This document shows positions 17,895-25,942 of a stretch of DNA of 64,000 nucleotides, in pieces. Within the stretch, counting starts at the first letter, position 1; every line of letters begins with the position of its first letter. The position numbers were made by a program, and so were the translations under genes. The notes beneath the pieces were generated by a model, which was not told the origin of the DNA, did not search any database, and was given only the letters and a program-made list of their open reading frames with translations. Origin of the DNA: Terriglobia bacterium (GTDB lineage: Bacteria > Acidobacteriota > Terriglobia > Terriglobales > Acidobacteriaceae); NCBI GenBank assembly GCA_020073565.1, contig JAIQEY010000009.1, positions 1-64,000 of the forward strand, read 5' to 3'.

Positions 17895-18707
17895 TCAGAA
17901 AGTCGCTGGCGTGTTGACCCACAAAAGGGAGGTCTCCTTATCGCTGAGGCTCTGCCAGCGGTGCGACTGTGTGCTTTCAAAGTACAGGCTGTCTCCGGGA
18001 TCAAGAACATAACGTTCGACCTCATCCAACCAGACCTCCAGCTTCCCCTGAAGTACGTAAATGAACTCTTCACCTTCGTGGCTGTACGAACCGCCGCTGC
18101 CGGCGCCCGGAGCGATGCGAAACAGGTGAGGCTCCATCATCTTGTTGCCCGACGCCAGCAGGTCCATCTCAACGCCCGCATTCGGCTTCAACATCTTGCG
18201 ATCGCGGGAGCGCACCAGACGTCGCGAATTGTCTTCATCCGCAAAGAACGACAGAACGTTCGTCCTGTAGAGTCGAGCGAGCTTCTGAAGGGTGGCGATC
18301 GATGCGCTCGAATAGCCGCGCTCGAGAGAACTGAGAAAGCTAATCGATACTCCCGTCTGACTGGCAACTCGGGCCAAGGTCAAGCCCAGTTCATGGCGTA
18401 GTCGCGCCAACCTCGGCGCGATGCCCGAGCGTTTGGCCCTTTGTGCAGACGAGGGCGCGGATGCATCGGCCCCAATTTTGTTTTGCAGAATGGCAGCAAT
18501 TCCCGCCGGGTTCACCCCCTTCACTGTTCGCAAATACTGGATCTTGCGAAGTTTGCGGAGAGATTCACGGGAATACAGCCGGTAATGTCCGTGGCTGCGC
18601 GTGGGGATGAGCAACCCCATTCGCTCCCAGTTTCGCAGCGAGGAGGCACTCACTCCCAGCATTCGCGCTGCTTCGCCGATCCGGAAATAAACCGCAGTTT
18701 TTTTCAA
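17895..18707 (-). CDS. MerR-HTH / XRE-HTH / cupin three-domain transcriptional regulator
   Basis: About 270 residues from the TTG at 18707. The frame is open up to 18758, but that triplet is better read as the -35 box of the gene's own promoter. Domains in order: a MerR-type winged helix (YFRIGEAARMLGVSASSLR, then MGLLIPTRSHGHYRLYS); an XRE helix-turn-helix (RLRHELGLTLARVASQTGV, then SFLSSLERG); and a C-terminal cupin (EPHLFRIAPGAGSGG, HEGEEFIYVLQGKLEV, LDPGDSLYFESTQSHRW) that probably senses a small ligand. XRE-cupin regulators are common; adding a complete MerR reading head is unusual. It lies 31 bases before the amidohydrolase and divergent from a TonB receptor, and probably controls both. 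The start codon is uncertain. Confidence 0.82.
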   Translation of the reverse strand: MKKTAVYFRIGEAARMLGVSASSLRNWERMGLLIPTRSHGHYRLYSRESLRKLRKIQYLRTVKGVNPAGIAAILQNKIGADASAPSSAQRAKRSGIAPRLARLRHELGLTLARVASQTGVSISFLSSLERGYSSASIATLQKLARLYRTNVLSFFADEDNSRRLVRSRDRKMLKPNAGVEMDLLASGNKMMEPHLFRIAPGAGSGGSYSHEGEEFIYVLQGKLEVWLDEVERYVLDPGDSLYFESTQSHRWQSLSDKETSLLWVNTPATF

Positions 18708-18729
18708 GTCGCCGTTCCGATGCAAGCGT

Positions 18730-18758
18730 ATTTTGCGCAAATAGAAACACACCGTCAA
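18730..18758 (-). promoter_or_regulatory. Promoter of the MerR-XRE-cupin gene
   Basis: On the minus strand TTGACG (18758-18753), a 17-base spacer and CAAAAT (18735-18730) give a good sigma-70 arrangement. It would start transcription about 15 bases before the TTG at 18707. Confidence 0.5.
18732..18741. promoter_or_regulatory. Palindromic operator candidate TTTGCGCAAA
   Basis: A perfect 10-base palindrome overlapping the -10 region of the regulator promoter. A related sequence, TATGCGCAAA, lies at 18891-18900 near the divergent receptor promoter. Placement suggests autoregulation; binding is inferred. Confidence 0.45.
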
Positions 18759-18860
18759 GCAAATCTGCAGGAAACCCTACAACCTTACTAGAAGCCGGGG
18801 CGCACGGGATAGGTGATTCCGGTTGCCAATCCACCGCTGGAAGCGTGGCCAGGAAATTTC

Positions 18861-18900
18861 TTTACAAACTTTGCAGGAATCTTGATAGAGTATGCGCAAA
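18861..18900 (+). promoter_or_regulatory. Putative promoter and operator of the TonB receptor gene
   Basis: TTTACA (18861-18866), a 17-base spacer and a weak GATAGA (18884-18889) are followed at once by TATGCGCAAA (18891-18900), a near-match to the palindrome in the divergent regulator promoter. Confidence 0.35.
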
Positions 18901-18985
18901 TTTACTTTTGGCGACGGAGAAGCGATGTAAATTCGCAGTTGCATTTGTACCCATCAGTCGATCGAGATCCACCCCGGAGGATGCT

Positions 18986-21900
18986 ATGAGGCAGTTCAGA
19001 TTGACGATGATTTTTCTGTTCTTTGCGGCAACACTGTCTTGGGCTCAGGTCACGGAAGGCGGCCTAAACGGATATGTCTTCGACCCGAAAGGGAGTGCGC
19101 TCCCAAATTCTCAAGTCACCGTCACAAACGTAGGCACGGGCCAGCAGCGGGTAGTTTCGACCGACGCAAATGGCTTCTACCAGGCTCAGTTTCTAATTCC
19201 GGGAACCTATGAATTAAGGGCCACACACGAAGGCTTCTCGACCGGACTCGTCAAGGGAATTCAGGTGCAGACCAACGGACTGGCCCGTGCTGACGTACAG
19301 TTGGCGATTGGCTCCGTGCAGGCCATCGTGGATGTTACCGACGCCATCCCAGTGGTCAATACAGAAGAAGCCCGCGTTTCCAACACGCTTACGCAGGTTG
19401 AGGTTCAAGACCTACCCACGCCGGGGCGTGATGTGTATTCGCTGAGCCTCCTGCAACCAGGTACTACGGCGACGCTGGCGCCGGCCATCTCCGACACTGG
19501 TTTCAACGAGTTCAACTATGGCACCTCCGCGAACGGCGCAGGTCCGCGCGGGAACGTGTTCGTCGTGGATGGGGTTTCGAATAACAACGAGTGGCTGGGC
19601 GGAACTCCCGCGATCTCACCGTCGGTCGAGTCGATCCAATCGTTGCAAGTGCAAACTGCGAATTTTTCTGCGGAGTATGGCCGAGGCAATGGCTCGGTTA
19701 GCGTGATCACAACTCGATCGGGCACGAATAACTTTCACGGCAGCGCTTACGATTACCTTCGCAACCCCATGTTCGATGCGCGCTACACTTTCGATCAGCC
19801 CGGCGTTGGACGGAGCTACATTAAACAGAACAACTTTGGGTTTGCCTTCGGCGGACCGATCCGTCGCGACAAGACATTTTTCTTTGTGAACTACGAGGGA
19901 ATACGAGGCACAGATTCCCAGACGCTGCTGTCCTACGGGGAAACACCCGAATTCCGCCAAGAGCTCGCCACATATCGTCCGACTGCGATCGCAAATGCGC
20001 AGTTCCAAGCATATCCTTCCGGTCCCTGTGTTCCCGGTACTGCCGCTGATACAGGCAGCATCTTTCTAAAGACATTGCCCATCGAGTACGTGCAAACCGT
20101 ACCTTATTACGAGTTTATTGACGGCGATCCGGACGGAATCCCCGATTTCTGTACCACGAGCTACGTCGATGCCCACCCCATTTCAGGCAATCAAGTCCTA
20201 GCCCGCGTCGACCACACCTTGGGCAAGCAGGACACTTTTTTTGCGCGTTTTCTTTATACGCACAACACCACCGACACTGGCCGGGAAGAGTTGAACGGGG
20301 CCGTTGCCCGCGGGTTCAAGGCGCCCTTCCACGGTAACTTCCCGAGCGGTATGCTCAGCTACACGCACGTCTTCAACCCAAATCTGCTGAACGATCTCCA
20401 CTTCATGGTCGCGCGAAGTGACTTCGGAATCGGATTCACCGCGCCCAAATCGGAATCCAACAACTATCCTTGGATTTTCTTTGATAGTGGGACGACCCCG
20501 TTCGGCGGCGAAGTGTTCGTGCCGAGGAGCTTCGTGTTCAACAACTTCTCACTGTCTGACGCCGTCTCCGTTACCCGGGGCCGTCATTCGCTGAAATTTG
20601 GTTTCGACGTTGAGCACCTCCAGGAAAACAGCAACTACGAATCAGAGACCTTTGGATTCTATGAGTTCCAGGACCCCTTCACCTTTGCAAACGATGGTCC
20701 CTATTACACCGAGGCGTCGGTAAATCCGGGTACAGGGCAATTCACCGGAACTCCAAGAAACTTCCGCCAGACTTGGTGGGGTATGTTTGCGCAAGACAAT
20801 TGGAAGCTCAGCCGTCGACTGACGGTTAACTTGGGCTTGCGATACGACGTGTTCCGAGCTCCCAGCGAGGCCCACGGAGTCCTGGCGAATATGAAGTTCG
20901 GTAGCGCTTCAACCACTGCCGAGCGGGTTGCATCGGCTACGGTGGGACGCGTGGATCACCTCTTTAACACTGACTACCACAACTTCGCACCGCGGGTCGG
21001 ATTTGCGCTCGATCCCTACGGCGACGGTAATATGGTTATTCACGGTAGCTTCTCCATGGCCTATCTGCCACCCTATTCGAACCTCTACACCAACGCCTCG
21101 AGATTTGATCCCCCCGATACCGCATTTCCAAGCGTATTTCCTTTGTTCTACGGAGGAACGATTTCGTATGGGATTCCCGCGATTGCCAGCCCAGGCTTTG
21201 AGACGGGCCTCTCGCCTGCCGGAGGTATTCCCGGAGTGCGGGTCAGCATCTCAGGTACCGACGAGAATCTGAAGACCGCGTACTCCGAACAGTGGTTCGT
21301 CGGCATTCAACATCGAATCGCCGGCAACTACTCTTTTACAGCGGATTATGTTGGAACCCGTGGAAGTGGCCTCTACATTCGCAACGACGTCAATCGATTC
21401 ACCGGAGATCGAACGTCGTCAGCTGTTGGCGCGGCGAGATTTAATCCCAACTTCTCTGGGACGACTTTTGTCCAGAATGGTCCCGGATCCAACTACAACG
21501 GCGTCAATCTTCAGCTCCAGCGTCAACTGAAGAACAACTACGGCTTCAGTATCAATTACACCTGGAGCAAGGCGCTCGACTATGTCAGCGACCCCGGCTT
21601 GGGGGACTACAGCAATGTTAGTACACCGCTGTATAACGGCACCATGGACCAGCAGAATCCTGGCCTTGATTACGGGCCGTCGGATTTCGACGCTCGTCAC
21701 AAGGTATCCGCCTATGGAACCTGGATTTTGCCCAACCACTTTTCCAATAATTTGGCAAGAAGCATGATCGGCGGATGGCAGATAAATGGTACCCTCGTCT
21801 TGCAGTCCGGGCGGCCCTTCTCGGTCATATGTACGAACATTCTCTATTGCGATTACAACGGCGATGGCGATGGATACGATCGCCCCAATACTCCTGCTTT

Positions 21901-22243
21901 CGGCAACACCAAGACGGGACTTAGCCGATCCGATTACATGAAGGGGATTTTCACAGTTGCAGATTTCCCGAACCCGAATGTTGGAGACGCGCTGGGCAAG
22001 AACGGAAACTTGGGCAGGAACACCTTCCGAGGCCCCGGCTACGCCGATGTTGACGCTTCGATCTTTAAGACCTTCACCATGCCGCGTGAGACAAGTCTTG
22101 AGTTCCGAGCTGAGGCGTTTAACTTGTTCAACCGGGTGAACCTATATCTGCCGCACGCCAATCTTTCTCAGGCTTTTTTTGGACAGTCGAAGGCTGCATT
22201 CTCTGCGCGTAACATGCAGCTGGCTCTGAAATTCAGGTTCTAG
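18986..22243 (+). CDS. TonB-dependent receptor, Oar-like, with carboxypeptidase-regulatory domain
   Basis: A 1085-residue outer-membrane protein. The ATG at 18986 has GGAGG five bases upstream and begins a signal peptide (FRLTMIFLFFAATLSWAQ). Residues about 25-110 are a carboxypeptidase-regulatory (CarboxypepD_reg) Ig-like domain (LNGYVFDPKGSALPNSQV, GTYELRATHEGF). A plug domain follows (GNVFVVDGVSNNNEW, SAEYGRGNGSVSVITTRSG). The barrel ends in an aromatic C-terminus (LALKFRF), the usual outer-membrane insertion signal. This architecture is greatly expanded in Acidobacteriota. It is followed by an AtzG-like protein and an amidase and is divergent from the MerR-XRE-cupin regulator, so the ligand may be an amide-bearing compound. 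The substrate cannot be read from sequence. Confidence 0.92.
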   Translation: MRQFRLTMIFLFFAATLSWAQVTEGGLNGYVFDPKGSALPNSQVTVTNVGTGQQRVVSTDANGFYQAQFLIPGTYELRATHEGFSTGLVKGIQVQTNGLARADVQLAIGSVQAIVDVTDAIPVVNTEEARVSNTLTQVEVQDLPTPGRDVYSLSLLQPGTTATLAPAISDTGFNEFNYGTSANGAGPRGNVFVVDGVSNNNEWLGGTPAISPSVESIQSLQVQTANFSAEYGRGNGSVSVITTRSGTNNFHGSAYDYLRNPMFDARYTFDQPGVGRSYIKQNNFGFAFGGPIRRDKTFFFVNYEGIRGTDSQTLLSYGETPEFRQELATYRPTAIANAQFQAYPSGPCVPGTAADTGSIFLKTLPIEYVQTVPYYEFIDGDPDGIPDFCTTSYVDAHPISGNQVLARVDHTLGKQDTFFARFLYTHNTTDTGREELNGAVARGFKAPFHGNFPSGMLSYTHVFNPNLLNDLHFMVARSDFGIGFTAPKSESNNYPWIFFDSGTTPFGGEVFVPRSFVFNNFSLSDAVSVTRGRHSLKFGFDVEHLQENSNYESETFGFYEFQDPFTFANDGPYYTEASVNPGTGQFTGTPRNFRQTWWGMFAQDNWKLSRRLTVNLGLRYDVFRAPSEAHGVLANMKFGSASTTAERVASATVGRVDHLFNTDYHNFAPRVGFALDPYGDGNMVIHGSFSMAYLPPYSNLYTNASRFDPPDTAFPSVFPLFYGGTISYGIPAIASPGFETGLSPAGGIPGVRVSISGTDENLKTAYSEQWFVGIQHRIAGNYSFTADYVGTRGSGLYIRNDVNRFTGDRTSSAVGAARFNPNFSGTTFVQNGPGSNYNGVNLQLQRQLKNNYGFSINYTWSKALDYVSDPGLGDYSNVSTPLYNGTMDQQNPGLDYGPSDFDARHKVSAYGTWILPNHFSNNLARSMIGGWQINGTLVLQSGRPFSVICTNILYCDYNGDGDGYDRPNTPAFGNTKTGLSRSDYMKGIFTVADFPNPNVGDALGKNGNLGRNTFRGPGYADVDASIFKTFTMPRETSLEFRAEAFNLFNRVNLYLPHANLSQAFFGQSKAAFSARNMQLALKFRF

Positions 22244-22283
22244 AAGTCTGTGCGAAAACTGGTCCGACACGGAGTATCTGCAA

Positions 22284-22598
22284 ATGACTCCGGGTGAAAG
22301 GTGTGGTGAGCGTTTCGTGGCAGAGAACATTTTCGTTCGCGTGCTAAGCCGAAGGACGTGGGTTCAGCAGAGCGGTATGGGGCTCGCAGCTCTGCTGCTG
22401 GCCCCGCCGCTGTTAGCCGAGGAGCAACCGCTGGACACGACGATTCGGTCCATGACGTCGGTCACCGGCACAAACCTGGGTGCCCCGTGGCTACAGCCAA
22501 CCGCCGAACTTGTCGGAATCATTCTGGCTGACTCTCAAGCGCTACGCGCTCTGGATTTGGGATCGATCGAGCCTGCCACTTATTTCCAAGCCGACTGA
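22284..22598 (+). CDS. Possible AtzG-like small amidase partner with Tat-like signal
   Basis: A 104-residue protein. The N-terminal half has a twin-arginine-like motif and hydrophobic stretch (LSRRTWVQQSGMGLAALLL, then APPLLAEE). The C-terminal half (VTGTNLGAPWLQPTAEL, then LRALDLGSIEPATYF) resembles AtzG/DUF4089 proteins, short helical partners of AtzE-type amidases that end in a Leu...Glu-Pro-Ala...Phe pattern. Its stop lies seven bases before the amidase ATG, exactly where AtzG genes sit relative to AtzE. Known AtzG proteins are cytoplasmic and about 70 residues, so the export-like signal is odd. It may instead be the detached N-terminal segment of an exported amidase. The start is uncertain (ATG 22284, GTG 22317 or ATG 22377). 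Confidence 0.5.
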   Translation: MTPGERCGERFVAENIFVRVLSRRTWVQQSGMGLAALLLAPPLLAEEQPLDTTIRSMTSVTGTNLGAPWLQPTAELVGIILADSQALRALDLGSIEPATYFQAD

Positions 22599-22605
22599 GC
22601 GTCCG

Positions 22606-24018
22606 ATGCCTGAAGTTCTGATCTCCCGCCCGATTCATCAACTGGCCCCGTTACTCCAGAAGAAAGAAATCTCTCCCCTGGAGTTGTTTGATGCGGCTAT
22701 CGAGAGAATCCATCAGCTGCAGCCCAAACTGAACAGCTTCATCACCATCACCGAAGAACAAGGTCGAAGGGCCGCGACCGAAGCCGAGAGCGAAATACGC
22801 AAAGGTCAATATCGTGGCCCTCTGCACGGAATCCCAATTTCTATCAAGGACCTCTTCGCCACGCGTGGCGTACGCACCACCGCAGGCTCCAAAATCCTCG
22901 CCAAGTGGATTCCCGACTACGACGCCACTGCCGTTGCTCGTCTGCACCGGGCGGGCATGGTTTTGGTTGGCAAAACACATATGCATGAGTTTGCCTATGG
23001 CGTGACCAACGACAACCCCCATTACGGACCGGCTCGCAATCCCTGGGACCCAAGCCGGGTTCCTGGGGGATCGAGCGGCGGGTCGGCAGCCGCAGTCGCC
23101 AGCTCCCAATGCGCAGCTTCGCTGGGATCGGACAGTGGAGGTTCAATCCGAACGCCCGCCGCGGTATGCGGAGTGGTAGGTCTGAAACCTACCTATGGTC
23201 GCGTGAGTCGCTGGGGAGCGATCCCTCTGGCATGGACACTGGATCACGTGGGGCCCCTCACGAAGAGCGTCGAAGATGCAGCGATCATGCTGGCCGCGAT
23301 GGCTGGCCCAGAGGCCAATGATCCGTCCGCGAGCTCGCGGCCACTACCCGACTACCGCAAAGAGATACACGAGAGCATTCGTGGCCTGCGGCTGGGCGTC
23401 CCTCGTCAATATTTCTTCCAGCACGTCGATCCGGAGATTGAGAGGCTCGTCAGTGCGGCCATCCGCCAGCTTGAAAGTTTGGGAGCGACACATGTGGAGG
23501 TTGAGATTCCAGACCTGGAAAACTGTTCGGCCATGGAAGCACATATCACCCTAGCGGAAGCCACCTCGTATCATGAGCCGTATCTGAGAAAACAGGCGGA
23601 TGACTACGGGCCAGGAGTTCGAACCAACCTGGAGGCCGGACGTTATCTGCTGGCCACCGACTACGTGAAGAGCCAGCGAGCGCGCACGCTGTTGCAGCGC
23701 AACTTCAACGAAGCCTTACAGCATGCCGATGTCATCGTTTCCCCCACCTTGCCAGCGCTGCCGCCTCGAGTTGGAGAGGTGTGGGTGCAGTCGGGAGACC
23801 TGCGAGAACACGTCATTGATGCATTTCTGCGCTTCAATATCCCCTACGACCTGACCGGCCTCCCGGCAATCTCTGTGCCCTGCGGATTCAGTTCAGCGGG
23901 CTTGCCGATCGGCCTTCAGATCGCCGGCAGGGCGTTCGAAGAAGCCACCATACTGAAGGTCGCACTCGCGTACGAGCGATCAACCAGCTGGCATCTGGCC
24001 CGACCCGCTCTCGAATAA
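22606..24018 (+). CDS. Amidase (GatA/AtzE family, amidase signature)
   Basis: A 470-residue hydrolase beginning MPEVLISRPIHQLAP, with the complete amidase signature. The catalytic lysine is in GIPISIKDLFATRG, the cis-serine in VPGGSSGGSAAAVA, and the nucleophilic serine in SDSGGSIRTPAAVCGVVGLKPT. The C-terminal PYDLTGLPAISVPCGF is also typical. The family hydrolyses amides or biuret-like compounds, or acts in GatCAB; with no GatB or GatC nearby and an AtzG-like frame immediately upstream, a catabolic amidase is favoured. No signal peptide is present from this start. Probably the last gene of the receptor / AtzG-like / amidase transcript. Confidence 0.9.
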   Translation: MPEVLISRPIHQLAPLLQKKEISPLELFDAAIERIHQLQPKLNSFITITEEQGRRAATEAESEIRKGQYRGPLHGIPISIKDLFATRGVRTTAGSKILAKWIPDYDATAVARLHRAGMVLVGKTHMHEFAYGVTNDNPHYGPARNPWDPSRVPGGSSGGSAAAVASSQCAASLGSDSGGSIRTPAAVCGVVGLKPTYGRVSRWGAIPLAWTLDHVGPLTKSVEDAAIMLAAMAGPEANDPSASSRPLPDYRKEIHESIRGLRLGVPRQYFFQHVDPEIERLVSAAIRQLESLGATHVEVEIPDLENCSAMEAHITLAEATSYHEPYLRKQADDYGPGVRTNLEAGRYLLATDYVKSQRARTLLQRNFNEALQHADVIVSPTLPALPPRVGEVWVQSGDLREHVIDAFLRFNIPYDLTGLPAISVPCGFSSAGLPIGLQIAGRAFEEATILKVALAYERSTSWHLARPALE

Positions 24019-24024
24019 GATGAA

Positions 24025-24129
24025 ATGTGGTTCCCGCGGAGAGACGGTCTGGGTCACGTGCTTCTTTCCGACTTGCGCCGGCGTTGGTTCGATGTCTTGA
24101 TAAGAAGACGCTGACGGGTGTGCCTTAAC
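24025..24129 (+). repeat. Dispersed small-ORF element, copy 3 (remnant)
   Basis: It keeps a degenerate head (ATGTGGTTCCCGCGG near 24027) and a tail: bases 24100-24129 are identical to 3748-3777 over 30 bases and encode KKTLTGVP followed by TAA. The middle is lost or unrecognisable. Confidence 0.6.
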
Positions 24130-24148
24130 GTGTTTATCCCGAAGACGA

Positions 24149-24265
24149 CTACTGCAGCTTTGCGTATTCGGCCTTGGCTTGGCGCAAGAGGGGAACATCA
24201 GAGTCGGCATCTTTCCAGAGCGCTCTCGCGTAGATGGGGTAGAGGGTTCCGTTTGCCTGAGCCTG
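24149..24265 (-). pseudogene. C-terminal remnant of a TPR protein (kinase/TPR type)
   Basis: Reading minus from about 24265 gives about 38 codons, including IYARALWKDADSDVP and LLRQAKAEYAKLQ, before a TAG at 24151-24149. That ending is characteristic of acidobacterial serine/threonine-kinase/TPR proteins. Nothing upstream continues the frame, so only the last exonic scrap of a lost gene remains. Together with the small repeat remnant it occupies nearly all of the gap between the amidase and the Fe-S protein. Confidence 0.6.
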
Positions 24266-24285
24266 GGGATGGGGCACCCCAGCTC
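24259..24285 (-). terminator. Possible terminator hairpin after the Fe-S protein gene
   Basis: GAGCCTGGGG and CCCCAGCTC can pair around a short G-rich loop, ten bases beyond the Fe-S gene stop. There is no long T-run, so factor-independent termination is uncertain. Confidence 0.35.
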
Positions 24286-24294
24286 ATCACCGAC

Positions 24295-25590
24295 CTACGC
24301 TTCCGCACGTTTCGACTTACGGCTGGACAACAAATTGTCCAGATAGTGTGACTTCATCTGTTGGCTCGCCATGGCTTGTTTCAGCGGCGGCAGTTTGAGA
24401 ATCACACCAAGGAGGGCGGCCATCGCACGATGGCTGGCAAGAGCCTGATTGTCGAAGATAAGGTCCTGGAGTTTGCCGCGCTCAATGGCCATTACAACCG
24501 TGCGGTGAGCGGTATTCACGGGCGTGATCACGCGACGACCTCGTTGCTTCAGTGCGATGGCTTGCTTGTCGCAAACCCGAGCGCACACGCCGCAACCGAG
24601 ACAGATCTCTTCGTTGACCTTAGCTTTCTTGCGTTTGTGGTGGCGCGGGTCTCCGGCAGAAACCATGCCCATCGCTTCTACCGGACAGACGTCGGCACAT
24701 TTCATGCAGCCGGAACATTTGTGGTCCGCGATCTCGGGCAGGAAGTTGGTCGTGTTGATGGGATTGAGAACGGCGAACCGTTTGGCTGCCAACATAGCTT
24801 CGCAACAGCATCCACAGCAGTTGCAGATGAAGGACACGCGCTCGCGCACGTTCTCACCGAATTGCACCAGGTTGCGATCGCGGGCTTGAGCGAGCAGATC
24901 GTGACATTCTGCCTTATCCACGCGGCGGGCAATGCCGTGTTTAATCAGCGAGCTCGCCGTGGAGTTGAAGGTCATACAGATATCCATTGGTGCTTCACAA
25001 TTGCGGCCCAGATGCGACGCCTTGTGGCGGCAGTAGCAGTTGCCGATGCCGATGTTCGAGGCCGTCTCGACGACTTGCGAGGCCCGTTCGTAATCGAGGA
25101 CGTGTAGTGTATTTTCCGCGGTCAAGACGCGCTCGTTGACGAAGGCGCGCCCTATTTGTGTTTCGCCGGTTGCGAAGAGGGCTTTGACGAAGTCGTCCTC
25201 GACGTTGAGGTATTGGTGGAAAAGTTCGGCGAGGAGTTTTTGGTCGTAGTAGCCGCCGATGTGCATCATGGAGAATTCAAAGAAGCCCGCCATCGGCGGC
25301 GGCATTGCAAACATCTGGCCATGGCGCGAATCGATGTCGAGCATCATGCCGCGCGAGGCGAGCGTTTCGAGGATGTTGTGGGCCTCGGCTTCGGGTTTTT
25401 TCCAGAGGCGCGCCGCGGTTTCGGCCGTGAAGGGCTTGATCGGAAGCAGGGCGACGAGTCCGGCCTCTGCGGGCGTGAACAGCACCTCAAGAATTCGAAA
25501 CAAAAGCTCGGTTGGCGGAGCCCCTTGCGGGAAGCGGTTGATCCGCTCCGACAGTTTGCGGTAGCTCTCCCTGGCGGTGTGGTGCGACAT
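24295..25590 (-). CDS. 4Fe-4S dicluster ferredoxin-type protein
   Basis: A 431-residue cytoplasmic iron-sulfur protein. Residues about 285-345 carry two ferredoxin motifs: CSGCMKCADVCPVEA is a complete CxxCxxCxxxCP site, and CLGCGVCARVCDKQA is complete except that Asp replaces the usual proline. An upstream cysteine cluster (CNCCGCCCEAM) and a further GNCYCRHKA...CEAP group suggest additional metal binding. The N-terminal ~110 residues (LLFRILEVLFTPAEAGLVALLPIKP) look like a winged-helix module. The physiological partner is unknown; similar proteins occur near anaerobic or respiratory reductases. It starts at 25590 and is divergent from the Hsp20 gene, with a CRP/FNR-type dyad between them. 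Confidence 0.82.
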   Translation of the reverse strand: MSHHTARESYRKLSERINRFPQGAPPTELLFRILEVLFTPAEAGLVALLPIKPFTAETAARLWKKPEAEAHNILETLASRGMMLDIDSRHGQMFAMPPPMAGFFEFSMMHIGGYYDQKLLAELFHQYLNVEDDFVKALFATGETQIGRAFVNERVLTAENTLHVLDYERASQVVETASNIGIGNCYCRHKASHLGRNCEAPMDICMTFNSTASSLIKHGIARRVDKAECHDLLAQARDRNLVQFGENVRERVSFICNCCGCCCEAMLAAKRFAVLNPINTTNFLPEIADHKCSGCMKCADVCPVEAMGMVSAGDPRHHKRKKAKVNEEICLGCGVCARVCDKQAIALKQRGRRVITPVNTAHRTVVMAIERGKLQDLIFDNQALASHRAMAALLGVILKLPPLKQAMASQQMKSHYLDNLLSSRKSKRAEA

Positions 25591-25783
25591 GGAAATATCG
25601 TAAGACGAATCGGCCGCCGCGAAAGTACAGGCGTCACAGGTGCTTGTTCTGGCTTGGGGCAGCGGATTGGGACTGGGGGAGACTCCGATCTAGTCACTTC
25701 AGGGTCTGCCCAATGCACTGATTGTTTCTTCGGAGGTCAGAACGGTCGATCGTTGGTCTGCTCTCATCTTGACACATCCCCCG

Positions 25784-25797
25784 GTGATGCACGTCAC
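25784..25797. promoter_or_regulatory. CRP/FNR-family binding-site candidate GTGATGCACGTCAC
   Basis: GTGA-N6-TCAC matches the CRP-superfamily core. It lies in the ~350-base divergent region between the Fe-S protein and the DUF2934-Hsp20 gene, 146 bases before the latter's start. TTGACA occurs at 25769-25774. I see no other gene in this gap. Confidence 0.4.
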
Positions 25798-25942
25798 TGC
25801 GTAGGAGTTCAGCAGTGACAGAATTCAGGTGTGTAAGTATCTTCGTTCACAACAGGCCTCCATGCCGGCTCGCCCTCGCCTCTGCTACCGCGACAAAAGG
25901 CCGAGCGATGCTCCTTCAGCGCAGCATCCGAAGGAGGATGCT

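Noticed and set aside
18707..18758. TTG at 18758 as start of the MerR-XRE-cupin protein
   Set aside because: TTGACG is a good -35 box with CAAAAT 17 bases later, and the MerR domain begins only after 18707.
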